Source: Secundilactobacillus pentosiphilus
GTDB lineage: Bacteria; Bacillota; Bacilli; Lactobacillales; Lactobacillaceae
DNA length: 36,259 bases
Direction of reading: 5' to 3'
Assembly: GCF_002217985.1 (NCBI RefSeq)
Contig: NZ_BCMI01000024.1
Span: forward strand, 1 to 36,259
Of the stretch, positions 1 through 6,817 are shown one piece after another; the first letter of the stretch is position 1, and each line of letters starts with the position of its first letter. The translations under genes and the position numbers were made by a program. The notes beneath the pieces are model-generated. The model searched no databases and was not told the origin of the DNA. It saw nothing but the letters and a program-made list of their open reading frames with translations.

Positions 1-52
1 AGTTGCCTAGAAGAATAAAACTATTTAGTTCCAACTTTTTGGGTACACGTCA
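1..52 (+). mobile_element. Right end of an IS3-family element (partial)
   Basis: The last 24 bases (29-52) are the inverse complement of the 24 bases at 36159-36182, with 22 of 24 matching. Both repeats have TG/CA at the outer tip, as in IS3-family elements. Because the copy at the right edge of the window starts its orfA just inside this repeat, the left copy is read as the distal (right) end. A stop codon at 16-18 could be the end of orfB, but too little is visible to tell. The repeat ends inside the neighbouring regulator gene, whose stop codon it supplies. Confidence 0.75.
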
Positions 53-337
53 CTTTAAGTACATTAAACGAATTTGGTGAATTAAAGTGGTTGTGATGTT
101 ATGTCCTTGATAGTTATGATTTTCCAAAGCAGTAATGGCCGCAGTGTTATCCGGTGAAGTGACTTTTTTTAAGTCACTGTTAAGTTTTAAAATCACTTGT
201 GTCAGTTTGTATTCGGAAATATCTAATTTTTCAAGAATGTGCTCTTGAGTGACGATATGTTGGCCGCTCAGCGCAAATGACTGCAAAACGGCATAACTAA
301 TTTGATCGTTTTTTTCAAAAAAGAGCGTAAAATCCAT
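50..337 (-). pseudogene. Mga/PRD-type transcription regulator, N-terminal fragment cut by IS
   Basis: The 95-residue product resembles the N-terminal winged-helix part of Mga-like virulence or sugar regulators: a helical segment, a helix-turn-helix around residues 28-58 (VTQEHILEKLDISEYKLTQV), then a short linker ending in IRLMYLK. Full-length members are normally about 480-500 residues, so most of the protein is missing. The stop codon TGA is the first three bases of the IS3-family terminal repeat, so the truncation is the IS insertion itself. A ribosome binding site (GGGGGA) lies 6 bases before the ATG. The family assignment rests on weak sequence resemblance; that it is a truncated HTH protein is more certain. 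It is unlikely to act as a normal regulator, but could still produce a small DNA-binding fragment. Confidence 0.6.
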
Positions 338-1016
338 TAATATTCCCCCAGTTCCGATTAGTTCCCGTGTAAAAAATACCCCTTAAAATGAGTCCCCATA
401 TAAAAAATGTCTACCAAAAAGACCAAAGACTTACCCCACTTTCTAAGTTTACTGATATTGATATTTAAAGGAAGCTTGTATTTTAATGAATATTCCTGAC
501 TTTTTGGGAATTTTACAAAAGTACGGAACTCTTTGTGTAAAAATAAACAAAATACTTATTGATAAAGTTTCTCACGTGTGGTAAGTGCAGCTTCTGAAGG
601 TAATTACTTTTTTAATTAATTTTGAGTTATCTTAATTTTCTAATACATATAATAACTTTACTATTATCATAATTGGAAACTATGAGGGATTTTGAAACTA
701 TAAAGTCTGTTGTATCGCCGATTTTTCTGCAATTGCTAATCAAAATGAGGGTTGAATAAATTTTAAATAGGAAAACAAAAAGAGCACCTCCAAAGAAATG
801 AGATGTCTTTAACCGTCATCGTAACGGGAGATTAGCTAATTAATAAGTAAATGACATCGTACACTAGCGAGCTGTTCTGCACCATATAAATGCTCACAAA
901 TTAAGTGAACGAAAGTTAAATTTGGAAAACTTTGGGCCCAAAAAGATGTAGATTCAAGATTGATCATGACGTCATTTGTGATGACATCAATCAGCAAAAT
1001 CATGATTATAAATAAA
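338..1016. other. AT-rich intergenic stretch, no convincing gene
   Basis: About 680 bases of high A+T with many stops in all frames. Two short ORFs are present: 486-584 (+), 32 aa, with a poorly spaced AAGGAA; and 836-967 (-), 43 aa, without a ribosome binding site but with protein-like composition (contains SFWAQSFPNLTFVHLICEHL). The second could be the remnant of a larger gene. I cannot name either. The region may be the decayed flank of the interrupted regulator. Confidence 0.4.
836..967 (-). pseudogene. Possible 43-aa gene remnant, unrecognised
   Basis: An open frame from ATG at 967 to TAG at 836 encodes a peptide with aromatic and charged residues spaced as in real proteins (WAQSFPNLTFVHLICEHLYG). 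There is no Shine-Dalgarno sequence upstream and no neighbour to pair it with. It may be a fragment of a decayed gene. Low confidence; it could equally be a chance ORF. Confidence 0.15.
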
Positions 1017-1060
1017 AAATCCCGGTCAACTAGCAGTGAGCTGCTAATTAACCGGGATTA
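1017..1060 (-). terminator. Rho-independent terminator of rarA
   Basis: A nested hairpin: outer stem AATCCCGGT/ACCGGGATT (1018-1026 with 1051-1059) and inner stem TAGCAG/CTGCTA with a TGAG loop. On the minus strand it is followed by a T-rich run, so it terminates transcripts coming from rarA. Confidence 0.85.
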
Positions 1061-1081
1061 ATTTTATCCAATGGTATCAAA

Positions 1082-2467
1082 TCATGACTTCTTCGGTTCA
1101 CAGCCCCGTTCATCCGCCGGCAACGGTTTCGTCTTCGGCGCGTTTGGGTACATTTTGGCACGCAAACCATCGTTGATCTGACGAAACTTGGCTTCGGCCT
1201 TGGTGTCCGGCCGGTAATAGGTCTTGTTTTCCATCCCTTTAGGCATCAAACCCTGACCCCAGAAATGCTCCGGGAACTGGTGGGCGGAGACAAAGCCCAC
1301 ACCGTGTCCCAAACTCAGCGCACCCTTATAGTGCATGTCCCGGGTCATGTCCGGTTGCCGCCAGTCATCCTTGGCCGCGTCTTTGCGGGCGAATTCGATG
1401 GCCTTTGTCGAGGCGTTTGCCTTGGGCGATAGGCACATCGCCACGGTCACAGCGGACAAGACGGACTGCGCTTTCGGCAGGCCCACGTCTCTAGCGACTT
1501 GCAGGGCATCGATGACGGGCGTCCATAGCTTCATGTTCGCCACGCCGATGTCTTCAAACAAACCGACTTCGATGCGGCGGATGGCGGATTCCATGTCGTT
1601 GCCGTTCAGCAGCACTCCCAGTGCCAGGAGAGCAGCGTTCACGTCAGAACTTTTGATGGCTTCGCAGTACCAGGCGATGGTATCGTAGTGGCCATCTTCG
1701 CCGTTATCGATCTTCGACGCGCCGGCACCCAGCGTGGCGTCGATGTGTTCTTCGTCAAAGGGAGCGCCGGACTTCACTAGAATCTCCAGTGAGGATAAAG
1801 CTAAGCGCAGGTCACCATTAGTGCGGTCTGCTAAATAATCCAGCTTGTCATCGGCGATCTTTTTTGCGGTTTCATAATGACCCAGGCCACGATCGGTGTC
1901 AGTTAAAGCGTGTTTCAAGCCAGTTAGAATTTCATCTTTTGTGAGCGGCTTTAACTCGTAAATGACCATCCGGCTACGTAAAGCCGGGGGCAGGTTAATG
2001 AACGGGTTTTCGGTGGTGGCGCCGATCAGGGTGACGGAGCCGTCTTCCACTGAAGCTAATAGAAGGTCGACTTTCGGGTGGTCCAACCGGTGAATTTCAT
2101 CCACAAACAACACGATGGGTTCGGTGTTGGCAACCGCTAAGGCGTTTTGCAGGTCGGCTTTCGTGCCGTTAGCGGCGTTAAAGTAGATGAAACGCCGGTT
2201 AGTGCTGCCGGCTAAAGCTTGCGCAATGGACGTTTTGCCAATGCCAGGCGGACCGTATAGCAGCATCGAACTCAACGTATTCGCGGCCACCATCATTGAG
2301 ATCGGCTTGCCGTCACCGATTAAATCAGTTTGACCGATCACTTCTTCAATCTTACGGGGACGCATGCGGTAAGCCAGTGGCTGAACGTCTTTTAGCGATT
2401 GATGGTGGGTTTGCTCACGATGATTTGAGTCAGCCGCGCCGTTTAATAATGATAATTGTTCGGTAAT
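1082..2467 (-). CDS. rarA: RarA (MgsA) replication-associated recombination AAA+ ATPase
   Basis: RarA is a RuvB/clamp-loader-like AAA+ ATPase that acts at stalled replication forks. Counted from the start chosen here, Walker A GPPGIGKT is at residues 72-79, Walker B FVDEIH ends at residue 127, followed by sensor-1 GATTENP and ALRSRM. The first ATG (2365) begins in the middle of the family's conserved N-terminus: the residues just before it in frame are QPLAYR, which with MRP form the usual PLAYRMRP block. Reading back to the in-frame TAA, the only well-placed initiator is ATT at 2467, preceded by AGAAGGAA (2480-2473) with a 5-base spacer. That gives 461 residues. Initiation at ATT is inferred; the N-terminal extension itself is seen. 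A promoter with a perfect -10 lies about 60 bases upstream. The gene stands alone and ends at a strong terminator. Confidence 0.85.
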   Translation of the reverse strand: MTEQLSLLNGAADSNHREQTHHQSLKDVQPLAYRMRPRKIEEVIGQTDLIGDGKPISMMVAANTLSSMLLYGPPGIGKTSIAQALAGSTNRRFIYFNAANGTKADLQNALAVANTEPIVLFVDEIHRLDHPKVDLLLASVEDGSVTLIGATTENPFINLPPALRSRMVIYELKPLTKDEILTGLKHALTDTDRGLGHYETAKKIADDKLDYLADRTNGDLRLALSSLEILVKSGAPFDEEHIDATLGAGASKIDNGEDGHYDTIAWYCEAIKSSDVNAALLALGVLLNGNDMESAIRRIEVGLFEDIGVANMKLWTPVIDALQVARDVGLPKAQSVLSAVTVAMCLSPKANASTKAIEFARKDAAKDDWRQPDMTRDMHYKGALSLGHGVGFVSAHQFPEHFWGQGLMPKGMENKTYYRPDTKAEAKFRQINDGLRAKMYPNAPKTKPLPADERGCEPKKS

Positions 2468-2472
2468 TTAAT

Positions 2473-2480
2473 TTCCTTCT
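2473..2480 (-). promoter_or_regulatory. Ribosome binding site that decides the rarA start
   Basis: AGAAGGAA on the minus strand, 5 bases before the in-frame ATT at 2467. The ATG at 2365 has no comparable site in front of it. Confidence 0.6.
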
Positions 2481-2523
2481 TTACTTAAGTATCAAAGTGT
2501 TTCACTCTTTTTCCATACAATTA

Positions 2524-2552
2524 ATTATATATTTTTCGCGGAAAATAGTGTA
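2524..2552 (-). promoter_or_regulatory. Putative rarA promoter
   Basis: A perfect TATAAT -10 box (2529-2524, minus strand) with a TTACAC -35-like hexamer about 18 bases upstream. The predicted RNA starts near 2517, leaving a roughly 50-base leader before the ATT start. Confidence 0.45.
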
Positions 2553-2623
2553 ATGATTGGTCTGTAGTACCGATTCAGCAACGACTTTGGGATAAGGGAG
2601 CCACCTACCACCTAGCTGAAAAA

Positions 2624-2941
2624 TTACTTCGCCGTTAATTTGATACCAATAATCCCAATCAGCAATAAGGCAACGAAAAACCAAGTCAGCGGGCTCAAGC
2701 GGTCGCCGAAAAGGATCACGCCGATGATCACAGTGCCCAGTGCGCCAATGCCGGTCCAAACGGGGTAGGCGAGGCTAATCGGTAGCTGACGAGTAGCCCG
2801 CGCCAGGAATAAGAAACTAAATAGCATGCCCGCGAAGGTGGCGATTGAATAACCCAAGTGGGAGAACCCCTCACTGAGTTTCATGAAAGTCGCCCAAACC
2901 ACTTCAAAAAGACCTGCAATAAATAAGTAAAACCATGCCAT
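2624..2941 (-). CDS. sugE: SMR-family guanidinium exporter Gdx (SugE)
   Basis: The product is a 105-residue protein with four membrane helices, the standard length of small multidrug resistance transporters, which work as dual-topology dimers exchanging substrate for protons. The essential Glu13 and Trp16 lie in GLFEVVWA. The sequence from MKLSEGFSHL through PVWTGIGALGTVIIGVILFGDRLSP to GIIGIKL follows the SugE/Gdx subgroup rather than the EmrE/Qac subgroup. Members of that subgroup export guanidinium. The ATG has AAGGAGAG 7 bases upstream. The leader holds a folded element with a terminator-like stem, which suits riboswitch control. It is transcribed towards rarA but with a 156-base gap and a separate promoter for rarA. 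Subgroup assignment is from sequence pattern only. Confidence 0.88.
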   Translation of the reverse strand: MAWFYLFIAGLFEVVWATFMKLSEGFSHLGYSIATFAGMLFSFLFLARATRQLPISLAYPVWTGIGALGTVIIGVILFGDRLSPLTWFFVALLLIGIIGIKLTAK

Positions 2942-2960
2942 TTAAAAACTCTCCTTTAAC

Positions 2961-3021
2961 CAAAAAGCAGTACTGAACGGCATCCCTTCAAAGACCTAAC
3001 GGAATGTCACACAGTACTGCT
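2961..3021 (-). promoter_or_regulatory. Structured leader of sugE: candidate riboswitch/attenuator
   Basis: On the minus strand the leader folds into a 9-bp perfect outer stem (AGCAGTACT with AGTACTGCT, 3021-3013 and 2974-2966) enclosing a CATTCC/GGGATG stem and two internal asymmetric loops, followed directly by TTTTT. The transcript would begin just before it. The position in front of a guanidinium exporter suggests a guanidine-sensing element, but I could not match it with certainty to guanidine class I, II, III or IV. Confidence 0.5.
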
Positions 3022-3029
3022 ACCCGGTG

Positions 3030-3058
3030 ATAGTATTATTTTATTCTTACAATGATAA
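3030..3058 (-). promoter_or_regulatory. sugE promoter
   Basis: On the minus strand, TTATCA (3058-3053) and TACTAT (3035-3030) are separated by exactly 17 bases. Transcription would begin near 3023, right at the base of the folded leader. Confidence 0.65.
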
Positions 3059-3103
3059 GTTTAGCATACATATTTCTAATACTGACTACTTAACGTGTGT
3101 TTT

Positions 3104-3229
3104 GTGAACTACTCGTCACTAAAGTAACGAGCTTCTAGGAACACCGCTGACTTACACAACATTCACGGAATGATGCACAGAGGTTACGGCTATTGACTAA
3201 GGGCTGTTCCAGCCCAGTTGGTCGTTTGG
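3104..3229 (-). ncRNA. Putative omega-RNA (reRNA) of TnpB
   Basis: The non-coding stretch between the tnpB stop and the right-end hairpin is where the guide RNA scaffold of TnpB elements is encoded. It contains local stems (GGGCTG/CAGCCC near 3200-3214) and ends at the right-end hairpin. The RNA probably also covers the 3' part of tnpB. The guide would be the host bases just outside the element (about 3103 down to 3084 on the minus strand). Inferred from family architecture, not from a conserved sequence match. Confidence 0.5.
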
Positions 3230-4381
3230 CTACGCTGTTGCTTTTAGAATATTGGTGGCGGCATTGATATCGCGATCATGATTACTGCCACAGTTAGGAC
3301 AGGTCCACTGGCGGATATCCAAGGTGTGTTTACCATCATCATAGCCACAAGTTGCACAGAGTTGGGATGTTTTTCGTGGATTAACAGTGACCAGCTGCTT
3401 CCCATACCAGGTACACTTATATTCCAGTATTATACGAAGCTTTCGCCAGGATTGGTTGGCGATTGCTCGGGCGAGTTGGTGATTTTTTAGAAGGTTCTTG
3501 GTTTTCAAATCTTCAATTTTAATCACATCATACTGTTCAACCAGTTCTTTGGTGATGTTGTGCAGATAGTTATCCCGTTGATTGGCAATCTTTTCGCTGT
3601 ATTTAGCGACCATGTGTTTAGCTTTCAAGTAATTTTTAAAATCGTTTAGTTCTCGGGGTTCCGGTACCTTATTATGTTTGTCCCAGGCGATTTCCTTTTC
3701 GGCTTGGCGTCTCCGACGAGCCAGACGTTTCTCCCAGTAATGCTTCTTTTTACTGAGTCGTTTATCAAACCGGATTGTGGGATATTTGATGCTATCGGAA
3801 GTGATCATTAAGTCGGCAACGCCCATATCGATGCCAACAGCTTGGGAAGTTTTGGGTAATTCTTCAATGTCGGTATCCACCAGCACGTTGGCGTAGAATT
3901 TGCCTGTAGCTGACAATCGGATCGTCACTCTTTTGATTTTTCCGACCGGGAGCCTACCCGATCGACAAGATACATTCCCTAGCTTCGGTAATTGAATGTG
4001 GTGACGGTCAACGACTTTAATATTCTGATTGACTGCTTTGCACTGATAACTCTGTTTGGGATACTTACGCGACTTAAACTTCGGAAAGCCATGCTGCTTT
4101 TTGAAGAACTGCTTAAAAGCTTCAACTAAATCATGATTAGTGACTTGCAAGCTAGTACTTTCAGCCATCTTTAACCAGGGATATTCAGTCTTTAATGCGG
4201 GCAATAAGTTATTCAAATCAAAGACACTCAAAAACTTGGCTTTGGGATTATTTTGGTGACGCGTGATCAGCATATTCAACATCTGATTCCACACAAACCG
4301 ATTATAGCCAAAATTAAGTTTAATTTTCAGTTGCTGATCCTGATTAGGATACAGCCGTAATTTAATCCCTTGGTAGGTCAT
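3230..4381 (-). CDS. tnpB: TnpB RNA-guided DNA endonuclease
   Basis: The product is a 383-residue TnpB of the OrfB/Cas12-ancestor family. The RuvC-like active site is complete: Asp185 in GIDMGV, Glu290 in KIEDL and Asp371 in DRDINAA. The zinc finger between the second and third motifs has Cys342, Cys345, Cys361 and Cys364 (CATC...CPNC). The N-terminal helix-turn-helix starts YQGIKLRLYPN, typical of the family, and the length is normal. The start has a strong AAGGAGGGG site 8 bases upstream. TnpB uses a guide RNA made from the element's right end to cut DNA, which helps the element persist. The partner transposase is broken, so this copy cannot move itself but may still cut. Confidence 0.93.
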   Translation of the reverse strand: MTYQGIKLRLYPNQDQQLKIKLNFGYNRFVWNQMLNMLITRHQNNPKAKFLSVFDLNNLLPALKTEYPWLKMAESTSLQVTNHDLVEAFKQFFKKQHGFPKFKSRKYPKQSYQCKAVNQNIKVVDRHHIQLPKLGNVSCRSGRLPVGKIKRVTIRLSATGKFYANVLVDTDIEELPKTSQAVGIDMGVADLMITSDSIKYPTIRFDKRLSKKKHYWEKRLARRRRQAEKEIAWDKHNKVPEPRELNDFKNYLKAKHMVAKYSEKIANQRDNYLHNITKELVEQYDVIKIEDLKTKNLLKNHQLARAIANQSWRKLRIILEYKCTWYGKQLVTVNPRKTSQLCATCGYDDGKHTLDIRQWTCPNCGSNHDRDINAATNILKATA

Positions 4382-4472
4382 TTGTTCTCCCCTCCTTATA
4401 CCTTAATATTTTATCATAGGTTCTGGTATGAATGGCTAAAATCCCGAAATAGAGGCATTAGGAGGAAATTGT

Positions 4473-4854
4473 ATGATTATGTACGAATGGCCAAATGTGT
4501 CTGATTTTAATTTTTATTTAGTATAGATAACTATTTATCGTCAGCCGATTTTTACCACTGAGAAACGGATCATTGCCATGAAAGATTGCCGAACGTCACT
4601 CGGTTGAAATAGCCAATATGGAGGTGTTGCCGGATCATATTCACATGGTGATTAGTTTTCCGCCTAAGCTTGAGCCTTCTTCAATTGTGAAAGCCTTCAA
4701 AGGTGGGCCAGTTAAACAGTGGTTCATTCAATTTTCCGAAACTAAATCATTACTTTGGCAGGGCCATCTCTGGTCTCCCAGTTTCTTTATGAGTACGCTT
4801 GGTAATGTTTCCAAACAAGTTGTCAGTCAATATATTGATTCACAGTTAGATTAA
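4473..4854 (+). pseudogene. tnpA: TnpA Y1 (HUH) transposase of IS200/IS605, broken
   Basis: Read from the ATG at 4473, which has AGGAGG 7 bases upstream, the frame meets TAG at codon 18 (4524) and continues as YRQPIFTTEKRIIAMKDCRTSL. One extra G at 4602-4603 then shifts the frame, after which VEIANMEVLPDHIHMVISFPP follows. The HUH metal motif (HIH) and the catalytic tyrosine in VSQYIDSQ near the C-terminus are both present, so the chemistry would be intact if the two lesions were repaired. The repaired length of about 127 residues is a little short for the family (about 130-155). Two independent lesions make sequencing error an unlikely full explanation. Confidence 0.85.
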
Positions 4855-4886
4855 TACAGTGGTGGTCGTCCAAGGCGCTGATTCAT

Positions 4887-4906
4887 CTCGGCATTAAAAT
4901 ACCGAG
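4887..4906. repeat. Left-end hairpin of the IS200/IS605 element
   Basis: The imperfect palindrome CTCGG...CCGAG with an A/T-rich loop lies just beyond the tnpA stop, where the left-end recognition hairpin of a divergent IS605 element is expected. Confidence 0.55.
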
Positions 4907-5142
4907 TTTTCTCAACTGACGCCACTTTATAAATTCAATTCCTCTACTCCTCGTGGTCTTAAGATGAACTTTAAGTATACCTGAAAGCATTAGAATTAAA
5001 AACTACTTTTAAAAATAAGTTTTGCATCGTTTCTTTTGTTTGAGTAAGTTAGTTAAAATCAGCACTAGCCTAAAAAATACTTTCACTTATGTATCAGTCA
5101 GCCTATACTAATAAAGAATTAAAAACTTTGGAGGTATTTGGC

Positions 5143-5607
5143 ATGAAACAAATCGGAAAGGTAGTGCTTCTGACTACCTTGTCATTGGGGTTATCCTTCT
5201 CAGCTCCAGCTTTGAGTAATAATACTGCAAGTGCAGCTACAAAATGGCACAAAGGAATCCCTAAAGTACTTCAAGGGACCTGGAAGGGAAAAATCAAACA
5301 GGGGTCGCTTGGCTTTCGGCAGTTAAAATTAACCAAGAGCTCGTTTAATTACAGGGATACGAGTGATAAGAGTTGGTCAACAAGCAAAAATGCGTACTAT
5401 CATCATAAACGTGGAAGTAAGTACTATTATGTGAAATCAACTTACCATGGTGAAGATGGCCGCAAATATTGGACTACAGAATACGATCGCTTTAAATTGT
5501 CAGGTACCAAAGTAACCGTTCATATTTACGGTGGGGCAGTCTCGTTTAAAAACCATGGTAAATTTTATGCGATAAATGGTGGACTCACTAATTCATATTA
5601 TAAATGA
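5143..5607 (+). CDS. Small secreted protein, WHKG/P-x-x-RGxW family, member 1
   Basis: Function unknown. The start at 5143 is preferred over the upstream ATG (5089) because GGAGG lies 8 bases before it and it begins the signal peptide (MKQIGKVVLLTTLSLGLSF, cleavage near ASAA). The mature part starts TKWHKGIPKVLQGTWKGK, then continues with many Tyr, Lys, Ser and His residues and a C-terminal NSYYK. There are no membrane segments, cysteines or sorting signal, so it should be released. The P-x-x-[LIV]-[RQ]-G-x-W core just after the signal peptide recurs in four other genes of this window. The next family member follows after 56 bases without a terminator, so the two are probably co-transcribed. 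Confidence 0.75.
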   Translation: MKQIGKVVLLTTLSLGLSFSAPALSNNTASAATKWHKGIPKVLQGTWKGKIKQGSLGFRQLKLTKSSFNYRDTSDKSWSTSKNAYYHHKRGSKYYYVKSTYHGEDGRKYWTTEYDRFKLSGTKVTVHIYGGAVSFKNHGKFYAINGGLTNSYYK

Positions 5608-5663
5608 TTGATAATCGCAAATAGAGATGTACCAAAAAATCAAATCACTTAGGGGAATTTTCG

Positions 5664-6101
5664 ATGAAAACATTTAACGTATTACTTTTAACTTTGGGGC
5701 TAGCAACCGGCCTATCCACAGTAACGCCTACTCAAGCACACGCCGCAACTTGGCATAAGGGGGCACCGACCGCCATTCGAGGAAACTGGTTATCTACAGT
5801 GCCACGTAAAAAGGATCCCGCGGCGGGCTTTGCACCGCAGTACCGGATTTCTAAGAGCCATATCATGCGTGGTATATCCAACATGTCAACTGAGTATGCC
5901 AGCCATTTATCGTGGCGTAAAATTGGCCATATTTACTACGTTAAAAGTTACGTCAAGCCCAATGGAATGGTGCTCGGCGGCCACGTGACCTACAAGTTCT
6001 ATAAATCGGGTAACAAGACCATGTATGACCAGCCAACTAAGCAGCACTTGAAGCGCGGATACGCGTTCAAAAAAGTTTCCAAGTTTAGAAATTGGTACTA
6101 A
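5664..6101 (+). CDS. Small secreted protein, WHKG/P-x-x-RGxW family, member 2
   Basis: The product has 145 residues, with signal peptide MKTFNVLLLTLGLATGLSTV and cleavage near AHAA. The mature protein begins TWHKGAPTAIRGNWLS, the same core as its neighbours, and ends KVSKFRNWY. AGGGGA lies 7 bases before the ATG. The middle holds ASHLSWRKIGHIYYVKSY, similar to the YYHHKRGSKYYYVKS stretch of member 1, so the two align over their length despite much divergence. The second gene of a short operon, closed by a terminator. Function unknown; the fold could be a small beta-barrel, but that is a guess. Confidence 0.75.
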   Translation: MKTFNVLLLTLGLATGLSTVTPTQAHAATWHKGAPTAIRGNWLSTVPRKKDPAAGFAPQYRISKSHIMRGISNMSTEYASHLSWRKIGHIYYVKSYVKPNGMVLGGHVTYKFYKSGNKTMYDQPTKQHLKRGYAFKKVSKFRNWY

Positions 6102-6114
6102 TATTAAATGAAGG

Positions 6115-6148
6115 ACGCCAGGGTAGTTTGACTATCGTGGCGTTTTTT
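6115..6148 (+). terminator. Terminator after secreted proteins 1 and 2
   Basis: Hairpin ACGCCA-G-GGTAG / CTATC-G-TGGCGT with loop TTTGA, followed by TTTTTT. Confidence 0.85.
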
Positions 6149-6178
6149 GACGATTTGTTTCTGCCGGAATAAATGTTT

Positions 6179-6197
6179 TTTAAACGAACGGTTTAAA
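6179..6197. promoter_or_regulatory. Inverted repeat upstream of secreted protein 3
   Basis: TTTAAAC-GAACG-GTTTAAA, 7-bp perfect arms, lies immediately upstream of the -35 region. It could bind a regulator; position is the only evidence. Confidence 0.25.
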
Positions 6198-6204
6198 TTC
6201 TTGA

Positions 6205-6233
6205 TTAAAAAGTGACAGCACTTATGATATACT
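6205..6233 (+). promoter_or_regulatory. Promoter of secreted protein 3
   Basis: A TTAAAA -35-like hexamer, a 17-base spacer, then TATACT (6228-6233) with a TG at the extended -10 position. Confidence 0.6.
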
Positions 6234-6265
6234 TCTAACATACTAATTAGGAGGATTATACATTA

Positions 6266-6691
6266 ATGAAAAAGACGGGACTAATCGCCATCGCGGCGAC
6301 TTTATCGATGGGGGCATCGGTATTATTCAGCACCACGGAGACGGCGCAAGCAGCTACTTGGCACAAGAACGTACCATCAGCTATTCGGGGGACTTGGAAG
6401 GAAAAGGGCGGCGACTTGAATTACAAGTTCAAGATCACGTCCAGTACCTTTAAACTGAGCGCACGTCTGGGTGATCCGCAAACTGCCAACAAGGTGATGT
6501 ACCACCACGCCAAGGGCAGCAGTTACTACTACCTGCGAGGTCATGAAACGGCATATACTAGCGGCAAAGAGCTGCTTTACTACAAGGTACGTAAGACTGG
6601 CAACCACATCAAGATTCTTAATTACCTAACGAGCCTTAATGGTTCCAGCTATAAGCGTTCAAACTATATGCCATTTAATTTTTATAAGTAA
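6266..6691 (+). CDS. Small secreted protein, WHKG/P-x-x-RGxW family, member 3
   Basis: The product has 141 residues with a signal peptide (MKKTGLIAIAATLSMGASVLFSTTETAQAA). The mature part begins TWHKNVPSAIRGTWKEK, then KFKITSSTFKLSA and YHHAKGSSYYYLRGHE, which line up with members 1 and 2, and ends PFNFYK. AGGAGG lies 12 bases before the ATG. It has its own promoter and terminator, so it is a separate unit from members 1 and 2 although it lies beside them. G+C is clearly higher than in member 1, which suggests different ages or sources of the copies. Function unknown. Confidence 0.75.
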   Translation: MKKTGLIAIAATLSMGASVLFSTTETAQAATWHKNVPSAIRGTWKEKGGDLNYKFKITSSTFKLSARLGDPQTANKVMYHHAKGSSYYYLRGHETAYTSGKELLYYKVRKTGNHIKILNYLTSLNGSSYKRSNYMPFNFYK

Positions 6692-6706
6692 ACAGCGTTA
6701 ATGAGG

Positions 6707-6736
6707 GGTGAAGCCGAACGGGGGCTTCACCTTTTT
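6707..6736 (+). terminator. Terminator after secreted protein 3
   Basis: GGTGAAGCC / GGCTTCACC stem followed by TTTTT. Confidence 0.88.
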
Positions 6737-6817
6737 AGTTCCTTTAAAATTTCAGCTTCTCTGCGACCCATTATTGTGGCATACTGAACGTATTCATCAA
6801 CAAAGGAAGTGCTTACA

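Larger units (their letters stand above)
3104..4920 (-). mobile_element. IS200/IS605-family element with divergent tnpB and broken tnpA
   Basis: The layout matches IS608-like elements: tnpB reads towards the right end and tnpA reads the opposite way towards the left end. The right end has an imperfect hairpin (stem CTCGT/ACGAG with a C-A mismatch, 3112-3131) followed on the minus strand by TAGTTCAC. The left end has a hairpin at 4887-4906 (CTCGG/CCGAG). There are no terminal inverted repeats, as expected for single-strand Y1 transposition. The outer boundaries are approximate to several bases. Confidence 0.75.

Noticed and set aside
486-584. 32-aa ORF with an AAGGAA upstream
   Set aside because: The site is about 13 bases from the ATG, composition is that of AT-rich noise and there is no recognisable partner; not listed as a gene.
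2502-2759. 85-aa minus-strand ORF overlapping sugE
   Set aside because: It runs in another frame across the clear sugE gene and has no ribosome binding site; a shadow.
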